Shown here one piece after another: positions 22,246-37,488 of a DNA stretch of 64,000 nucleotides. The notes below the pieces were generated by a model that saw nothing but the letters and a program-made list of their open reading frames with translations, did not search any database and was not told the DNA's origin. Origin of the DNA: Clitopilus passeckerianus (Eukaryota; Basidiomycota; Agaricomycetes; Agaricales; Entolomataceae); contig CALYLX010000148.1 in NCBI GenBank assembly GCA_944990035.1, positions 62,001 through 126,000 on the forward strand, read 5' to 3'. Made by a program: the position numbers and the translations under genes. Numbering within the stretch: the stretch's first letter is position 1; every line of letters starts with the position of its first letter.

Positions 22246-22801
22246 ACTAGTCCGAGTCTTGCTAGTTCAATTTGCTTTGTGAGGACAACTACATCTCTTT
22301 CAGTAAGTTGAAAGGCTTCGGAGGTTGAACATCCCAAACCCGATCTCAACGTTCCCTAGTATTCCGCTAGAGTCTTCTGTTTGACGCCGCTCAAGTCCAG
22401 TTCATCTGCGATGGCATAATATCTTTGATCTGCTTGACTCCGATTACTAGTGCCAGCAAATCCTTGCCCTGATGATTTGCTGGTGATAGTTATCCCCAGT
22501 AACAGCAAAACTTATAATATGGTGAAGTGCACTCTTTCACGGCCTCAAAGTACATCTTTGGTCTTTTGGCTACTTGGCTTCAAGTCTCTAGATTTATGTA
22601 CACCTTTCCACACATTTCCACCCAACATCTCTTACTCGGTTGCGAGCTCTACTACAAGTGTCCTCAAGGTCCAACAACACCATTATTCTGTTCGGTAGAC
22701 CCTGAGTCATGTTGAGAGCAAAGTGGCCTTGCTCACGATCTACGGACCATCGTTCGCAGTCATGGGTGAGGTGTTGTACGGTCCCGCAAATGCTCGAGCC
22801 T

Positions 22802-22808
22802 TTATATA
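22802..22808 (+). promoter_or_regulatory. TATA box of hydrolase C
   Basis: TTATATA about 53 nt before the ATG at 22861. The aligned position upstream of copy B reads TTATGTA. Confidence 0.45.
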
Positions 22809-22860
22809 CGGAGACTTGGGTCATATATCGACTTCGTCTACCCCTGTAACCTCTAAACAG

Positions 22861-24713
22861 ATGAATTGCCGCGCTTCACTCAAGTCTACTGGGAACGTAA
22901 TCCCGGAGGCATTGAACCCTCGCTCGATCCCCGAGTCTGGTTCTGAAGCCAACCATGCGTTTCCAGTAGAATTTGGCTTTTATGCACCACCCCCCACGCC
23001 GCCTAGCTGGCCCGCTTATCACGCCCGGCCGCTTTTTCTAGTTCATCCACCTCCCGGTGACATTCTGTCATCGGTTTCAAAACCGTCGCTTCCTTCTCCA
23101 GCTCGAAATCCGGCCTTCGCCCCCACGGTAGCATCCAAATGGGCATTATCAACCCACATCATACCTGCGTGCCACCTGCGCTCCACTCCTCACTCCCCAG
23201 AACCTCCATATGCAGGGACAGATGTTACCAAGAAAGAGAGACTGGATTGGGCAAAGGACCAAGCTAAAAAGCTTCTCAAGATCAGGAGGGTTGAGAGAGC
23301 CGGCATGGGGTATGAACAGCCTGGGCCTGGAATTCTGTGGAATTGCGTGAATCGGTATGCGATGAAGGATCTCCGAGACTCAGGAACAAAAGAAACTGGT
23401 GTGACCCTCTTCTTCGTACACGCAACCGGATTTCATAAGGAGGTTGGTTCCCCGGGATCGTTCTTCCTTGGTGATTGTACTGACTGAAAGGCCTCTCGTC
23501 TCGACTAGATTTGGGAGTCGTTAACATCCTCCTTAGCTCATCCGCTAGTTTGGTCGTCGATGAAGTATGGGCCTGGGAAGCCGTCCAGCACGGGGACGCT
23601 GGCTTGCTGAACAAGGATAGACTCAGCTCGAATTGTAATGGCTCTCTTCTGTCTCCTTGTGCGACTATCTGATGTCGTTCCTCGATCCGTAGTCGATTGG
23701 TCCGACAATGCGCGCGATATCCTCAACTTCCTTCTCAATCATTTGCCTCCTTCCGCTACTTCTAACCTGGCACTACCCCTTCACCTCGAACAAATACCCC
23801 TGGCAGAGAAGAATATCAGGGAATCGAACGGATTCCGGGACCGAAAGCTCATATGTATTGGTCACTCTTATGGGGGTTGCTCTGCGTAAGTCTGACTTGT
23901 AACTCAAAGTCGGGTCTTATTCATTGCAATCTGTAGACTCCTCGCCGCGATAACTGAACCTCGACTCTTTTCGTCGCTGATCGTTATCGACCCCATCATC
24001 ACGAACCCCGAGCCGACCACCCTCGCCGTTTGTGCAGAATACATGAACGAGTTGGTTTTCGGCACTCTCTTACGAAGAGAGACATGGTCGTCCCAGCAAG
24101 AGGCTTTCGACACCCTTGCAAAATTGCCGTTCTTTGGTACCTGGGATAAAGAGGCGTTGAAAGTCTATGTCGAGTGTGGCACTTATCCTGTTGACGGGCA
24201 GGGCAACGACACTAAATTATCGGAAGGACATGCCGCCAACAGTCGAGGAGAGAAGTATAGATTGAAGACATCTGCTTTTCAAGAAGCTCTGGCCTTTTCG
24301 GAACCGTTCACGAGAACCGAGGTCTACGTCCAAGTACCGGAATTAGACAAGAGGATCAAATTGAGGTGGGTCATGCCTGGTACGCCTGATTCGAGAGAGT
24401 ACGCTTTTGTTTTTTCATCAATGTTACTATACGCACCAAGCTCACGGGTCTTGATTGTAGGTTCGGACCACCCGGATCCGCGCGAGACAGAGTATGGCTT
24501 AGACCGAAGAACGCAGCAAATGTGAGGATCCTGGGTGCAGGTCACTTAGTCAGTACAGTTTTTTGGGACCTTTTGACCGTTACAAACTAATAGATTGCGG
24601 GATACTAGGTTCCACAAGAACAGCCAATTGTTCTGGCGCGGTACCTCACTGCATTTATCTCGGATACCTATGGCATAGAAGGCGGGGCTAAGGCTTATAA
24701 GGCCATGCTATGA
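22861..24713 (+). CDS. Alpha/beta hydrolase C (paralogue of B, exon 2 apparently frameshifted)
   Basis: Exons: 22861-23442, 23509-23634, 23693-23885, 23937-24398, 24461-24548 and 24609-24713. Order of motifs as in B: STHIIPACHLR, HATGFHKE, GHSYGGCS, SLIVIDPII, AGHLVPQEQP, end KAYKAML. Exon sizes equal those of B except exon 2, which is 126 nt against 130. Next to the exon start C reads TGG GAG TCG TTA where B reads GAACTGGTTGTTAAC, so four bases are missing and the frame slips. A shifted donor four bases downstream (GTTCCC) would restore the frame at the cost of a weak splice site. It may be a young pseudogene or an enzyme with changed splicing. It ends 240 bp from the convergent DUF6535 gene. 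Confidence 0.7.
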
Positions 24714-24952
24714 GATGCGAGGCGTACTACTCTTCTAGTGGAACCAACCAGAGGACTTGCGGAAACGTTGCCAAGTTTTATTGGTATCGATTACTTGTAC
24801 TCCCACACAAATGCAAAATACAATCCAGTACATACGCAGGTATGAAGGAAGGGGGCTGTTCGAGAACTCCTCAATTTGCCTATCTCAGACTTAATCTGAG
24901 GGGGAGGAGTGTCAATGTCAATGGGAAAATGCCCTGAATAAGTTCGAAGAAA

Positions 24953-27900
24953 TTATCGAGTAACATTGGCCACGTCGTAGCAATGGTACCAGAGCATTTC
25001 ATCACCCTCGGGTTCGGGAAGAGGTATTGAGTAAGGAGTGCACACCCTCATCAACGTCCTTTTCGCACGTGCAATGTCGGATGCTGGGTCTTTGCGATAT
25101 CTGTAGAAGCTGGATTTCGTCCCAGCGGGGTTCAGTTCAGGTTTGGCTTTTTCAAGTTCCTGGAGTCCTTCAGGGGAGAGGAGGAGGTCAGCGGCGCTGT
25201 TCAAGTGATGGAACGTCGACCACGTTTCCTCTGCCTCAGCTTCAGGGTTCGTTGTGTGGAAGGATGCAGGGGAGACGAGGAGATCCCAGAGCATAAGAAT
25301 AATCTTAAGGACGGCCGGGGAGTAATTGCACCGCCAAAACTTGCACAGGGCATGGATCTTTTGGGCAAGTTCGGACGCATATCCGGACTCAACGAATACC
25401 TTGACCATGGGTATAAGGTCTTCGAAGGCCATTTCTCCAAGGGCGATCCACCAGAAGTATTCCAGTGCATTTTTTGTGTCCATCGGGGAGGTTGCTGGGT
25501 CAAGTGGGTCGAGGTCGTCAAGGAGTTTGGCCAGTAGGAGCTGGGGTAGAAGTGGTGATTCCAGGGTGACAGGGCTCCCATTCAAAAATCGGGACAGATT
25601 GGAGTCAGACTGGATGCCGAGGAACAGGTCGTCCACGACACTGCGAACTCTGTCTGCCGGATAGCTGGTTTCATCATAGTGGCCACTTCTCCTAGCTTTG
25701 GCGATTGCTATGAGATCGACGAGGAAATTAAGACAACGCTGAGGACGTGTTTTGTCAATTTGCTGATGAAGGCATTCGTGTACGTTGGAAAGAAGGGTGT
25801 ACGCTTCTTGAGATCCAATCAATCGGTCTTCGGGCGGACCCATGTCCAAACTGTCATGACAAGCGAGACAAAGTAGGACTTCTCTGTACGCGTCAGGCCA
25901 CGGAGGTATCTGACCGGCCATGGCGAAGTCGCGTTCCCAAAACACATAATCATTGGTGTTGCGACCCGTCTCCCCTAGATCCGGGTCTGGACCTCCGATT
26001 GGGCCATTTGTTGGCATGACATCTAGAAGGTGCTTCCACCTCGCCTCAGATGTCTTCCAAAGATCTGATGTCGTAGTCCATCCCGCTTTCTCGATTCTTC
26101 GATAAATGTATCGAGTAATCAGCGGGGAATCCTCTTGCTTGGTGTGGTCAAAGCAAGCGGCAAACATCGAATCCAGCTCCTCTTCAGAACGCTGAACTTG
26201 TCCGGGCGCCTTCTGCTGCTCATCGTATGATTCGAGGTATCCGCATAAGAGCGCTAACCCGGAGCTATCGTGGTCACTGAATACCAGGGGTTCGAACTTC
26301 GAGGTAGTGGTGGCGAAAAGATGAGGGAAACAGGTTAGGGCATTGTTAATATATCGATTGAATATGGCTGAGCGTAGAAAACCGATATGTTCATGGAGTT
26401 GGTTGAGAAGGGGCTTTCCGTCATCATATCGATAACCATAGTAGAGGCTACCTGGTCGCCCGGCTTCCTGCCACTGACCAACGAACAGGGTATATCTTTG
26501 GGGCCCCAGGGGAACGCTTTTGTAAAACGAGCCTAGTAAGTCGAGGTAATTGGGGGAAAGGAATTCCTGAATTTCGGAGAGCAGGCGATCATTGGCCATG
26601 GTATTCAAAAGTGCATCCTCGATATCTTGACAAATGGCCAGGGTACACAGAGCCAACGCGGAGCTCGCGGAAGCGTGATCAAGGGTCAAATCACCACTGG
26701 ATTTGTCGTCGCCCATTCCATTAAACAAGACCGCAACGATTTCGGTCGAGAACCAAGAAATACGCCGACCATTGGCCTTGAGGGTTGTGGAAGGCATAGA
26801 AAACTCCCCGCGTTGATCAAGCAACGAATATGCCAGGATATAAAGTAGTCTAGGGCAAGCAATGCGGCACCGCTGGCGATGAGTGTCTTCAAACCAGGAA
26901 TTGTCCATGTTGGTCATCATCGCGAATGTCCTGGCAATAATATCGCAGTCTGAATCTGTGGTCTCGAGAAGTGGACGGATGTAATGAAGATTCCTTGTGC
27001 GAAGACCATCCGGACCCCATAAAAGGTCTATAAGCGCTTCAACAAAAGGCAGCAACTCCCGGTCATCGTCTAATGATTTGAGGGTCCAAGCAATAGCCCT
27101 GGCCTCTTGTTCTGGACATCTGACGCGAGAGGCGTCTAGCATTGTCCGAGTCAAATTCCATCTGGAATTCGAGCCCAGCTCACCGCCTGTCTGTGATTGG
27201 GCGAAGGAGATGGTTTGTATTGGAACTGAAGGTGCTGATGAGCTAGGCGTAGCTTCGGATTCTGGCACTGAGTGGGAGGGCGATGGGGGTTGGGTGTTTC
27301 GTGCGGTAAGTGGAAGGGCTATGGAGGACGAGTCTTTCTCATTGTCTTGCTCCTCTTGAGCTTCTGGATCTTGTTGGGAACTGGACGACCTCCATGACAT
27401 TATGGTAGAGAGGTTACGCTGCAGGAACCTCTGAGAACCCTCGTAGAGTCCTTGAAGGAGGGGAATGGCACCCTTGACGGGGGTTGGTGTCGTTCGTAAT
27501 CCTTGCCATGTGATCCACAGCACAGCTGAAAGTGGGGTGCGATATGGGGCTTCGAATTTGATGAGAGGCAGAATGGTAAAGGCCGAGTATGCCACTGCAG
27601 CTACGATCAGCGCTGCGACGATCAGCCACGTCAAGACGGAGTTGACGGGATTCAGAAACGCGATTAAACCACCAAAGAAGGTGAATAGGGAAACATGGAG
27701 TAGTGTCGGAATGAGGTCCACGATAGCGTGCATCTTGAACCCTTTCAGGCCGAAATAAAGGAATCGGAGAAGCCTGGCTCGCCTGACGGGTGAACGAACC
27801 ATAGAGGTCTTCTGGATAAATTGCCGCGTCCACTGCTGAACAAGGGTGGCAAGGAATGCGCACAGAAGCGCCAAAGTCAGGCTCAGAAACCAGAGGATGT

Positions 27901-28370
27901 TACATGCCAAGGCAGATTTCGTAGGACCATCAAATGTGTCGAGGGGTTGGGTCAGGTTACGGCCTTCCTGCGGTAGAATGAGCTGCTCCGAGATGAGTTT
28001 AAGCAGATTGGCGGATGTTTCTGCGGGATCTTCCTGTAGATTCTTGTAGCTTTCGATCACGAACGCCGTCAAGACGGCGGAATACAGGCCTGACTAAGAG
28101 CAAGGTCAGTATTGAGACTACTCGGGTGGGTTAGCCCAACGACGTACAAACACCAACGTGACATCCATGTCATCCTTCCAACTCGAGACAAGGCCTTTGT
28201 CGTATTCCTGGGCTTCTCTTGCGTAAAGATCCCATACTTTTCCACACGCTTCCTCGTCAGTCTGCTTCAGATCCGTGGCGGGTTTCTCGGGGCCTATGGA
28301 AGGCGGATTGCGTCAGGTGTCTTTTGTAAACGCCTGTGGCAGAGTCGAGGGTGTGCTTACCTTTCTCCAT
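24953..28370 (-). CDS. DUF6535-domain multi-pass membrane protein
   Basis: Exons on the minus strand: 28370-28361, 28293-28148 and 28093-24953, giving about 1098 residues. The short first exon encodes MEK. The next carries the conserved WDLYAREAQEYDKGLVSSWKDDMDVTLVF, then GLYSAVLTAFVIESY, which identifies the basidiomycete DUF6535 family. Four hydrophobic segments are seen near the N-terminus: SAVLTAFV, ILWFLSLTLALLCAFLATLV, LLHVSLFTFFGGLIAFL and LTWLIVAALIVAAVAYSAF. After a Ser/Pro/Glu-rich linker, about 800 residues are soluble, helix-prone and without a recognised domain. Function unknown; members are often multicopy in mushrooms. A remnant of a second copy lies at 19578-19645. The start is chosen because it keeps frame with two clean introns. 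Confidence 0.85.
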
Positions 28371-28780
28371 GAGACTAAGCTGCCCAATGCTCGATGCTTG
28401 GGCAGACGTGCAAGTTTGCAGAGGTTCAAGTAGGCGGCTGGATAAATAAACCCTTCGCCGGGAGAAGCATTCGGAGCCCCAGTGGGAGCGAAGCGGCTCA
28501 AGGGTATGTTCACAATGTCAAGGTCAACAACATAAGATTCCCTTGATGCTTCAGACCGAAGCGCGGATAGTAAGGCCAATCAAGGTACTTTGACAGGTTC
28601 CCCGACAACCGTGAGTACAGTCTAAGCAGGCACGATGGATTCTATCCGCTAGGGTGACATCGTGAGTGTGCAAGCGTTATTAGGCTTTCGGCATGCGGGA
28701 GTTGATGAAAGGGCAATGATAAAAAAACTGGCCCGTTGTGTGTTGGCTAACGGGACTGACCGGCCCTAAACCTCAAATTT

Positions 28781-28799
28781 GACGCGTCGCGTCGCGTCC
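28781..28799 (+). promoter_or_regulatory. MluI-cell-cycle-box-like cluster upstream of MCM4
   Basis: GACGCGTCGCGTCGCGTCC contains ACGCGT (28782-28787) and overlapping CGCGT repeats, 50-70 bp before the MCM4 ATG. In yeasts, ACGCGT boxes bind MBF and drive G1/S transcription of replication genes. Use here is inferred from that precedent. Confidence 0.55.
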
Positions 28800-28848
28800 A
28801 GCAATACTCCTCACCATATACCCTTTACCATCGTTCTAGCCGTCGAAA

Positions 28849-32176
<3,328 letters not shown>

Positions 32177-32297
32177 AAGTCCTGCTTTGATTTACCTTTC
32201 GTGTGTTTTATGGCTTTCAATTGTCGCGCTTTTCTTTCCATCCTCGATTCTTGTTTGTAATATGTACAACTGAACAAATATACAAGCTATTCATACT

Positions 32298-33555
32298 TCA
32301 TGCTTTCGGTGGGAGTACCTTGGTAGGCTCGACAATATTCGGGCTTGACCCTGTCTGCTCCAGGTCTTTCAAGTTCTTCAGTGTCGTAACGGCAATGTTG
32401 TGCAACGCCTCTTCTGTCAGGTAAGCCTGGTGCCCTCTGAAATGTGCTTTAGTGCAATCATTTCAAATTTGAAGGGGAGAAAACGCACGTCATGAAGACA
32501 TTGTAGAACGAGATGAGCCGTGCAAAGATATCATCGTGCATGATCTCGAAACTTGAGTCGACAAAGAAGAAATCCGCTTCCTTCTCGTAGACATCAAGGC
32601 CCACAGCACCCAGGTGGCCAGTTTTCAAAGCCCTTGAAGACCGTTATCAGTGTCTTTCTGAGCGCAATACAAGTAGACAAACCTAATCAAGGCCATCGTA
32701 TCTATCAAACCTCCACGCGAAGTGTTGATCAGAACTACACCCTTCTTCATCTGCGCCAACGATTTGTCGTTGATCATATAGGCAGTCTCGGGCGTGAGGG
32801 GACAATGCAGGCTGATGATATCTGATTCCTTCATCAAGTCCTCCAGGGATTTGGCGTAGGTGATCCCATATTCTGCAGCCGCAGGAGAAGGGTAGGGGTC
32901 ATGTGCGATGACATTGCAGCAAAACCCTTTCGCGAGGATTCGGCCTGTGAGAAGGCCAATCTTTCCCGTTCCAATTAACCCAACCGTCTTCCCTGCGAGG
33001 TTGAACCCCAAAAGACCATCGAGGAGGAAGTTCCCTTCTCGAACGCGGGCGTAGGATTTGTGAAACTTCCTCACAACGGTAAGGATGGTCCCAACTGCGA
33101 ACTCTGCGATAGCTTCTGGTGCATAGGAGGGTACTCGGACGACTTTGATCCCTAGTTCTGTCGCTGTCTTGAGATCGACGTTGTTGAAACCGGCGCAGCG
33201 CAGCGCTATGTATTTCTGGAATCAAGACGTCAGGGAAGGCGAGGCGAAAGCTTGTGACAGAATACGCACTACTTTGAGATCATACAGTTGTCTGACGATT
33301 CCTGCATCGCAGATGTCGTTGACGAAGATACAAACTGCTTCGTGATTCTCTGCGAGTAAAGCAGTGGTTGGATCCAGATGAGCGTCCACATAGGTCAACT
33401 CGAAGTCATTCCCAAATTCCTTCAGCGCTTCGCCTAAAAAGCGAGTATCGTACTGACAGTGATAAAGATAATCGTGGTTAGCCTCGATCCGCGGTTGCGG
33501 CGCAACCAAGGACCAGTTCACGTACTGGGCGGGTACCGAAGACAGCAACCTTCAT
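32298..33555 (-). CDS. D-lactate dehydrogenase (D-2-hydroxyacid dehydrogenase family)
   Basis: NAD-dependent interconversion of pyruvate and D-lactate, or a related 2-hydroxyacid, in the cytosol. Exons on the minus strand: 33555-33526, 33452-33270, 33215-32683, 32632-32489 and 32436-32298, giving 342 aa, the usual family length. The start MKVAVFGTRP is chosen over a longer in-frame ORF because a GTACGT..CAG intron then joins it to YDTRFLGEAL as in homologues. Motifs: KYIALRCAGFNNVDL (substrate domain), GLIGTGKIG (NAD fold), INTSRGGLID (catalytic Arg), LGAVGLDVYEKE (catalytic Glu) and TGHQAYLTEEAL (catalytic His). The exact substrate is not certain; the LRCAGFNNVDL motif favours D-lactate dehydrogenase. 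Confidence 0.92.
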
Positions 33556-35134
33556 GGTTTAATGTAAGTGTCCAACGATTGAGACATATGTGGCATCGTT
33601 ATCATTTCTGCGGGGGATGACCAGTCATTGCCAAGATCGTGCATGGCCGAGACCACGCTTTATGGGTTACGCTCATACGACATGCATGATGATCATGCCA
33701 GAAGCAATTATGCATTGCGAATGACATTCGTCACTATGATATAGAATATGTATAGAAGACTAGTATAAGCGACTTCACGTAGATCTGCCAATTAACTGAG
33801 AGATAATAACCCTTACGCAAGCAACGGAAGATACCACACCAGGCGGAACAAATCAACGTTTTACGAACGGAATTGAGTATATTGCGGCAAAAAAGCATAT
33901 TTTGAGAACATAAGCCCGCGTGGTCGTCACCAAGCAGTCACTGAAAAAATATCGTACATCTGAAATAGAAAATAGGGAAGGTGTCTCCAGCGAGCATATC
34001 ACGGAGGAGGAGAGTACGGTACATATTTAGGGCGAACAACACAAAAAGGCAGAGGTCAAGAGGTCTCTTCTGTTCTCAATTTAGATAGGTTATATCGCCC
34101 AAGTATCCTTTCCGATGGTCATGGCCCCCATGACAGTACAGAATAGGCATGGGAACCTCTCACTTAGTATTTCCCTCCTTATCAGCCTTTGTTTGCACAG
34201 GGTACAGATGGAGCGTTCCCTGGGGAAGGTCCTGAGCGTCCAATGCTCGAACGGTGTAATGTCGAGTTGGGTCTTTGCCGTGGCTCCCAGGGTGGATCCC
34301 CGCACTGTGGTTAATATATTTGCATCGATTGCACCTCATCAGTATGGATGAAGGAAGAGGGAGACTTACACCACTAGCCAAATGGATCCATGATAAATGC
34401 CACCGGATTGCATTTCAGGGTAGGTTTGTTTCGGGAGGCGAAGTCCTTCTTGGATGTCATTCAAAGCAGTATTTTTATCCGGAAAACCGGCCATCGCTTT
34501 GTTCAAGATGGCAGTCCTCATGTGATATATAGTGTTTCAGTCCGGAGTTGACCGGGGAAGTTTGTTGTACTACAGCCTTGCTACAGCCTCACTCTTCGTC
34601 CGCAGTGAGGCAGAAGAAAGGCGGAAGTTCATTTAGGAGAGCGCAGGTAAGAGGGGACATGAGTGTTTTAATGGTTTAGAACATGAATGGGATGTGACCA
34701 AAGTCTAGGCCGCTGGTAACTCGAGTTTGCCTTATTGCCCAGATAGCAATGCGTCAGGAATTACTGGCGCAGAACTTCGCCAAAGATGGAAACTATTACG
34801 AGGCCACATCATGGTCGTGGATGGCGCAAGGTGAGCTCGATCCAGCCTCTTATGAGCCATGGTAAGAGATGACTGACATTGACAAAGTCCAGCCAAGTTC
34901 AAGTAGTTGAGCGTTTGAAGGATCAACAAGCATTTCAATGGCTAACATGGACCCCCAACTGGTAACTTGGTAGCGTCATGTGCTCATCCATCAGTTGGGG
35001 TTATTGAGGTCAGACGATCACCGGATGGTAGGAATACGTACCTCAAGACCACGAGCCAAGAAAATAATGCGCCCCGGGACTAACGGAAGATGTCAGATGG
35101 CCTTTTGGCTGGCAGAAAACAATCAGATTAGGCT
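33556..35134. other. Intergenic, 1.6 kb, nothing recognised
   Basis: ORFs here are under 90 codons, without motifs or supporting splice patterns. It separates the promoter of the lactate dehydrogenase from the 3' end of the DUF1308 gene. No RNA gene or repeat was seen. Confidence 0.5.
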
Positions 35135-37137
35135 CTAAGTTGGGCTCGACACGCCCTCTGCCAAACTTCGTGGGTCAAACACCCATATCGCAGCCCTACA
35201 ATCTCCCTCTACATCCTCCGTGATAACTCCATCTAGCCGACCCGTAATTCTCGCTAACCTGACTTCTCGCAGTATCGCACGAATGCTCGTTTTGTTTGCC
35301 GTCAAGGTGGTCCAGCCAAGCTCTGCTCCCCATAGCAGACTCTGAACGGTGTGAGCCGTGAGTCGCGGATTAGCTTTGGTCACGACAGCGCGCTGAAGTT
35401 CGCCTGTATCCTGACCCTGACATTTTTCTCGCAAAGAACGAGGATGAGGCATGGTTTCCTGCTCTAGGATATCCTTGCACGTTTTGGCCAGGAAATGGAA
35501 GAACGATGGAATGGGCCTTTCGATTTTGGCATCGGGATGTAAACTGGCTTGAGGCACGGCCGACGGAGGGTAGAGGTTGATTGGGAAAAGATGGATGAAT
35601 TTCTGGGGATAACGGGAATCTTGCCAGTAGAGCTGCTCAGCTGTCGTGATAGAGAGCTTCTGGGGAAGGATAGTAGACTCTTCCCAGAACAGCGCATGCG
35701 CTCGTGCCTTTTCGCTGTTGCCGCCTATCTTCGATATAATGCGTAGGCATCGATCGCGAGCTTCTGGAGTGGCCCAGAATTTCACTTCGACGGGAGAATC
35801 TCCGTTGGCGGAAATGAACGCAATCTGATCGTGAATTTCCTGTATCATTCCTTTGTTCATCTCTTGGAGCAGTTGATTCGTCAAAGCTCGCGAGTGCTTG
35901 ACAAAGTCGCCGGGAATGCCCTCTTCATCGGATTCGTCCTCATTAGCCCCCAAATCCGGAATGGACTTGATGCCGTTCAATGCCTTCTTTTTTTTCTTCC
36001 ACTCCTGATATTCTGGCGGGGGTATGAACCGCCTCTTAGCTTCTTCAACGGACTTGGGAAGTGGTGCATTGGTAAGGTCGGAAATGATGGCGATGAGGAC
36101 AGAAAGATCGAGATTAATGTTGATGGTAGGCTTGAAGGAGACGGGGGATGCTGCCGCTGCCGCTGCGGCCTCCTGCCTCAATGTAGGAGCTGTGAGTTCT
36201 TCCGGCTGCCTCTCGCCTAACTGCACGTCTATACCCATTTCTTCTAACAATTTAATTGTCTCTGCTATGCGTGAATCCGTCTGTTCCTCGCTCTCTGGAG
36301 CGGGAGAAGGGTCTAATCGTGTTAGGCGCATGGTGACCGAGGGAACCCCGCCAGTGCCCTCTACGGGATTTGCTTTAGCTGCTGAAAGCAGTGACCTGCC
36401 CATTCGTAGCAAGGAATTGTCGAATTCTTTCTGAGCCAGTGTAGGTCGTGGATCATCGGAATCTCCCCATTCGGAGTCATCGGAATCCGTCAGGTATGAA
36501 TCTATCTCGCGAAACTCTGCCAGCATACGGGAGTTTTTGACGCTGTAGCCAGTCAGTCTAACGATGGTAGCAGATGTTTATGTAACTTACGTGTTGACCC
36601 TCACCCAGCGCTTTCCGTTGTCTGCAACAACGTCTACCTTCGCTGCGGCTGGACGAACATTATTGTTTCCGCGCTGACGAGCATCAACGGATGGCCCATC
36701 CAAAGGCATAGATCTGAATACTGCATCGGCGCGACCAGGGGCACAGAGGACTTCATTCCAGACTGCTATCAGATATGGCGCGTTCGTGGAGAGTGGTGGC
36801 AAATTGATCGAGTTTGCATCCTTGAGAAACTACTACAGAAAGTCTTTCTTCAATCGTGAATCGAGTAAGAAGAAATGGCATAGCTTACCTTCTCGAGAAC
36901 ATCCAAGTCAATCTTTACAGAATCTCGGAGCTTTTTAAGCCCATGAACGTTATCTTGCTGGAGCCACTGAGAGTCCTCGTTTGTATGAGGTCCAAGGTAC
37001 AGGGAAGAGTCAAGAATTGGAGGTTTGGATATCGAAGGTTGATAAGTCGAGATCGAGTCAAAGATCTCCTGCAACTGGTCCCGAAGCTGGTGTAGCTGAG
37101 GGTGAGCCTTCGTCCCTGTTTCCTCTGTTGATTGCAT
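35135..37137 (-). CDS. DUF1308 (UPF0415, C7orf25-like) family protein
   Basis: Exons on the minus strand: 37137-36889, 36829-36591 and 36542-35135, giving 631 aa. The segment VDVVADNGKRWVRVNTVKNSRMLAEFREID spanning the second intron is characteristic of the UPF0415 family. A linker rich in Glu, Ala and Pro follows. The conserved C-terminal DUF1308 part (about residues 430-620) includes NPRLTAHTVQSLLWGAELGWTT. An acidic patch DSDDSEWGDSDD lies after the second intron. The family is found from fungi to humans; its function is unknown, and a nuclease-like fold has been suggested only from distant similarity. The start is the first ATG in frame; the frame is open upstream to 37176 without an ATG. 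Confidence 0.82.
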
Positions 37138-37488
37138 GCTCGTCGTGGGTGTCGATAAAGCTTTGAACCTGAGCAAAACCTGAGGCCTGAAGCTTTGAAT
37201 GACAGTGATGGTTTTACTGAAGCCGATGCCAAAATTTTGGGCAAATTGACCAAATTAGGCAAAGGCCTTGGTTGCAAGCCTGAACAAACACATCATGCGC
37301 CACAGGAACGCATGGCAAGTCGTCCAACGGACATGTGCAGTTCCTTGCAAGTCCACTGACAACCGGAGATCCGTGTGGGTCTGGTCTGCAATCGATGTCA
37401 TTGCTTCGCTTGGCGTCGTGTGTATGACGATGAACTATGATACATGGGGAATAAATTAAATGCTTGGGTAGTATTACAACTGGGATGC

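Noticed and set aside
33222..33548. A separate ORF starting MLSSVPAQYVNW as the lactate dehydrogenase start
   Set aside because: It reads through the first intron; MKVAVFGTRP spliced to YDTRFLGEAL gives the conserved N-terminus.
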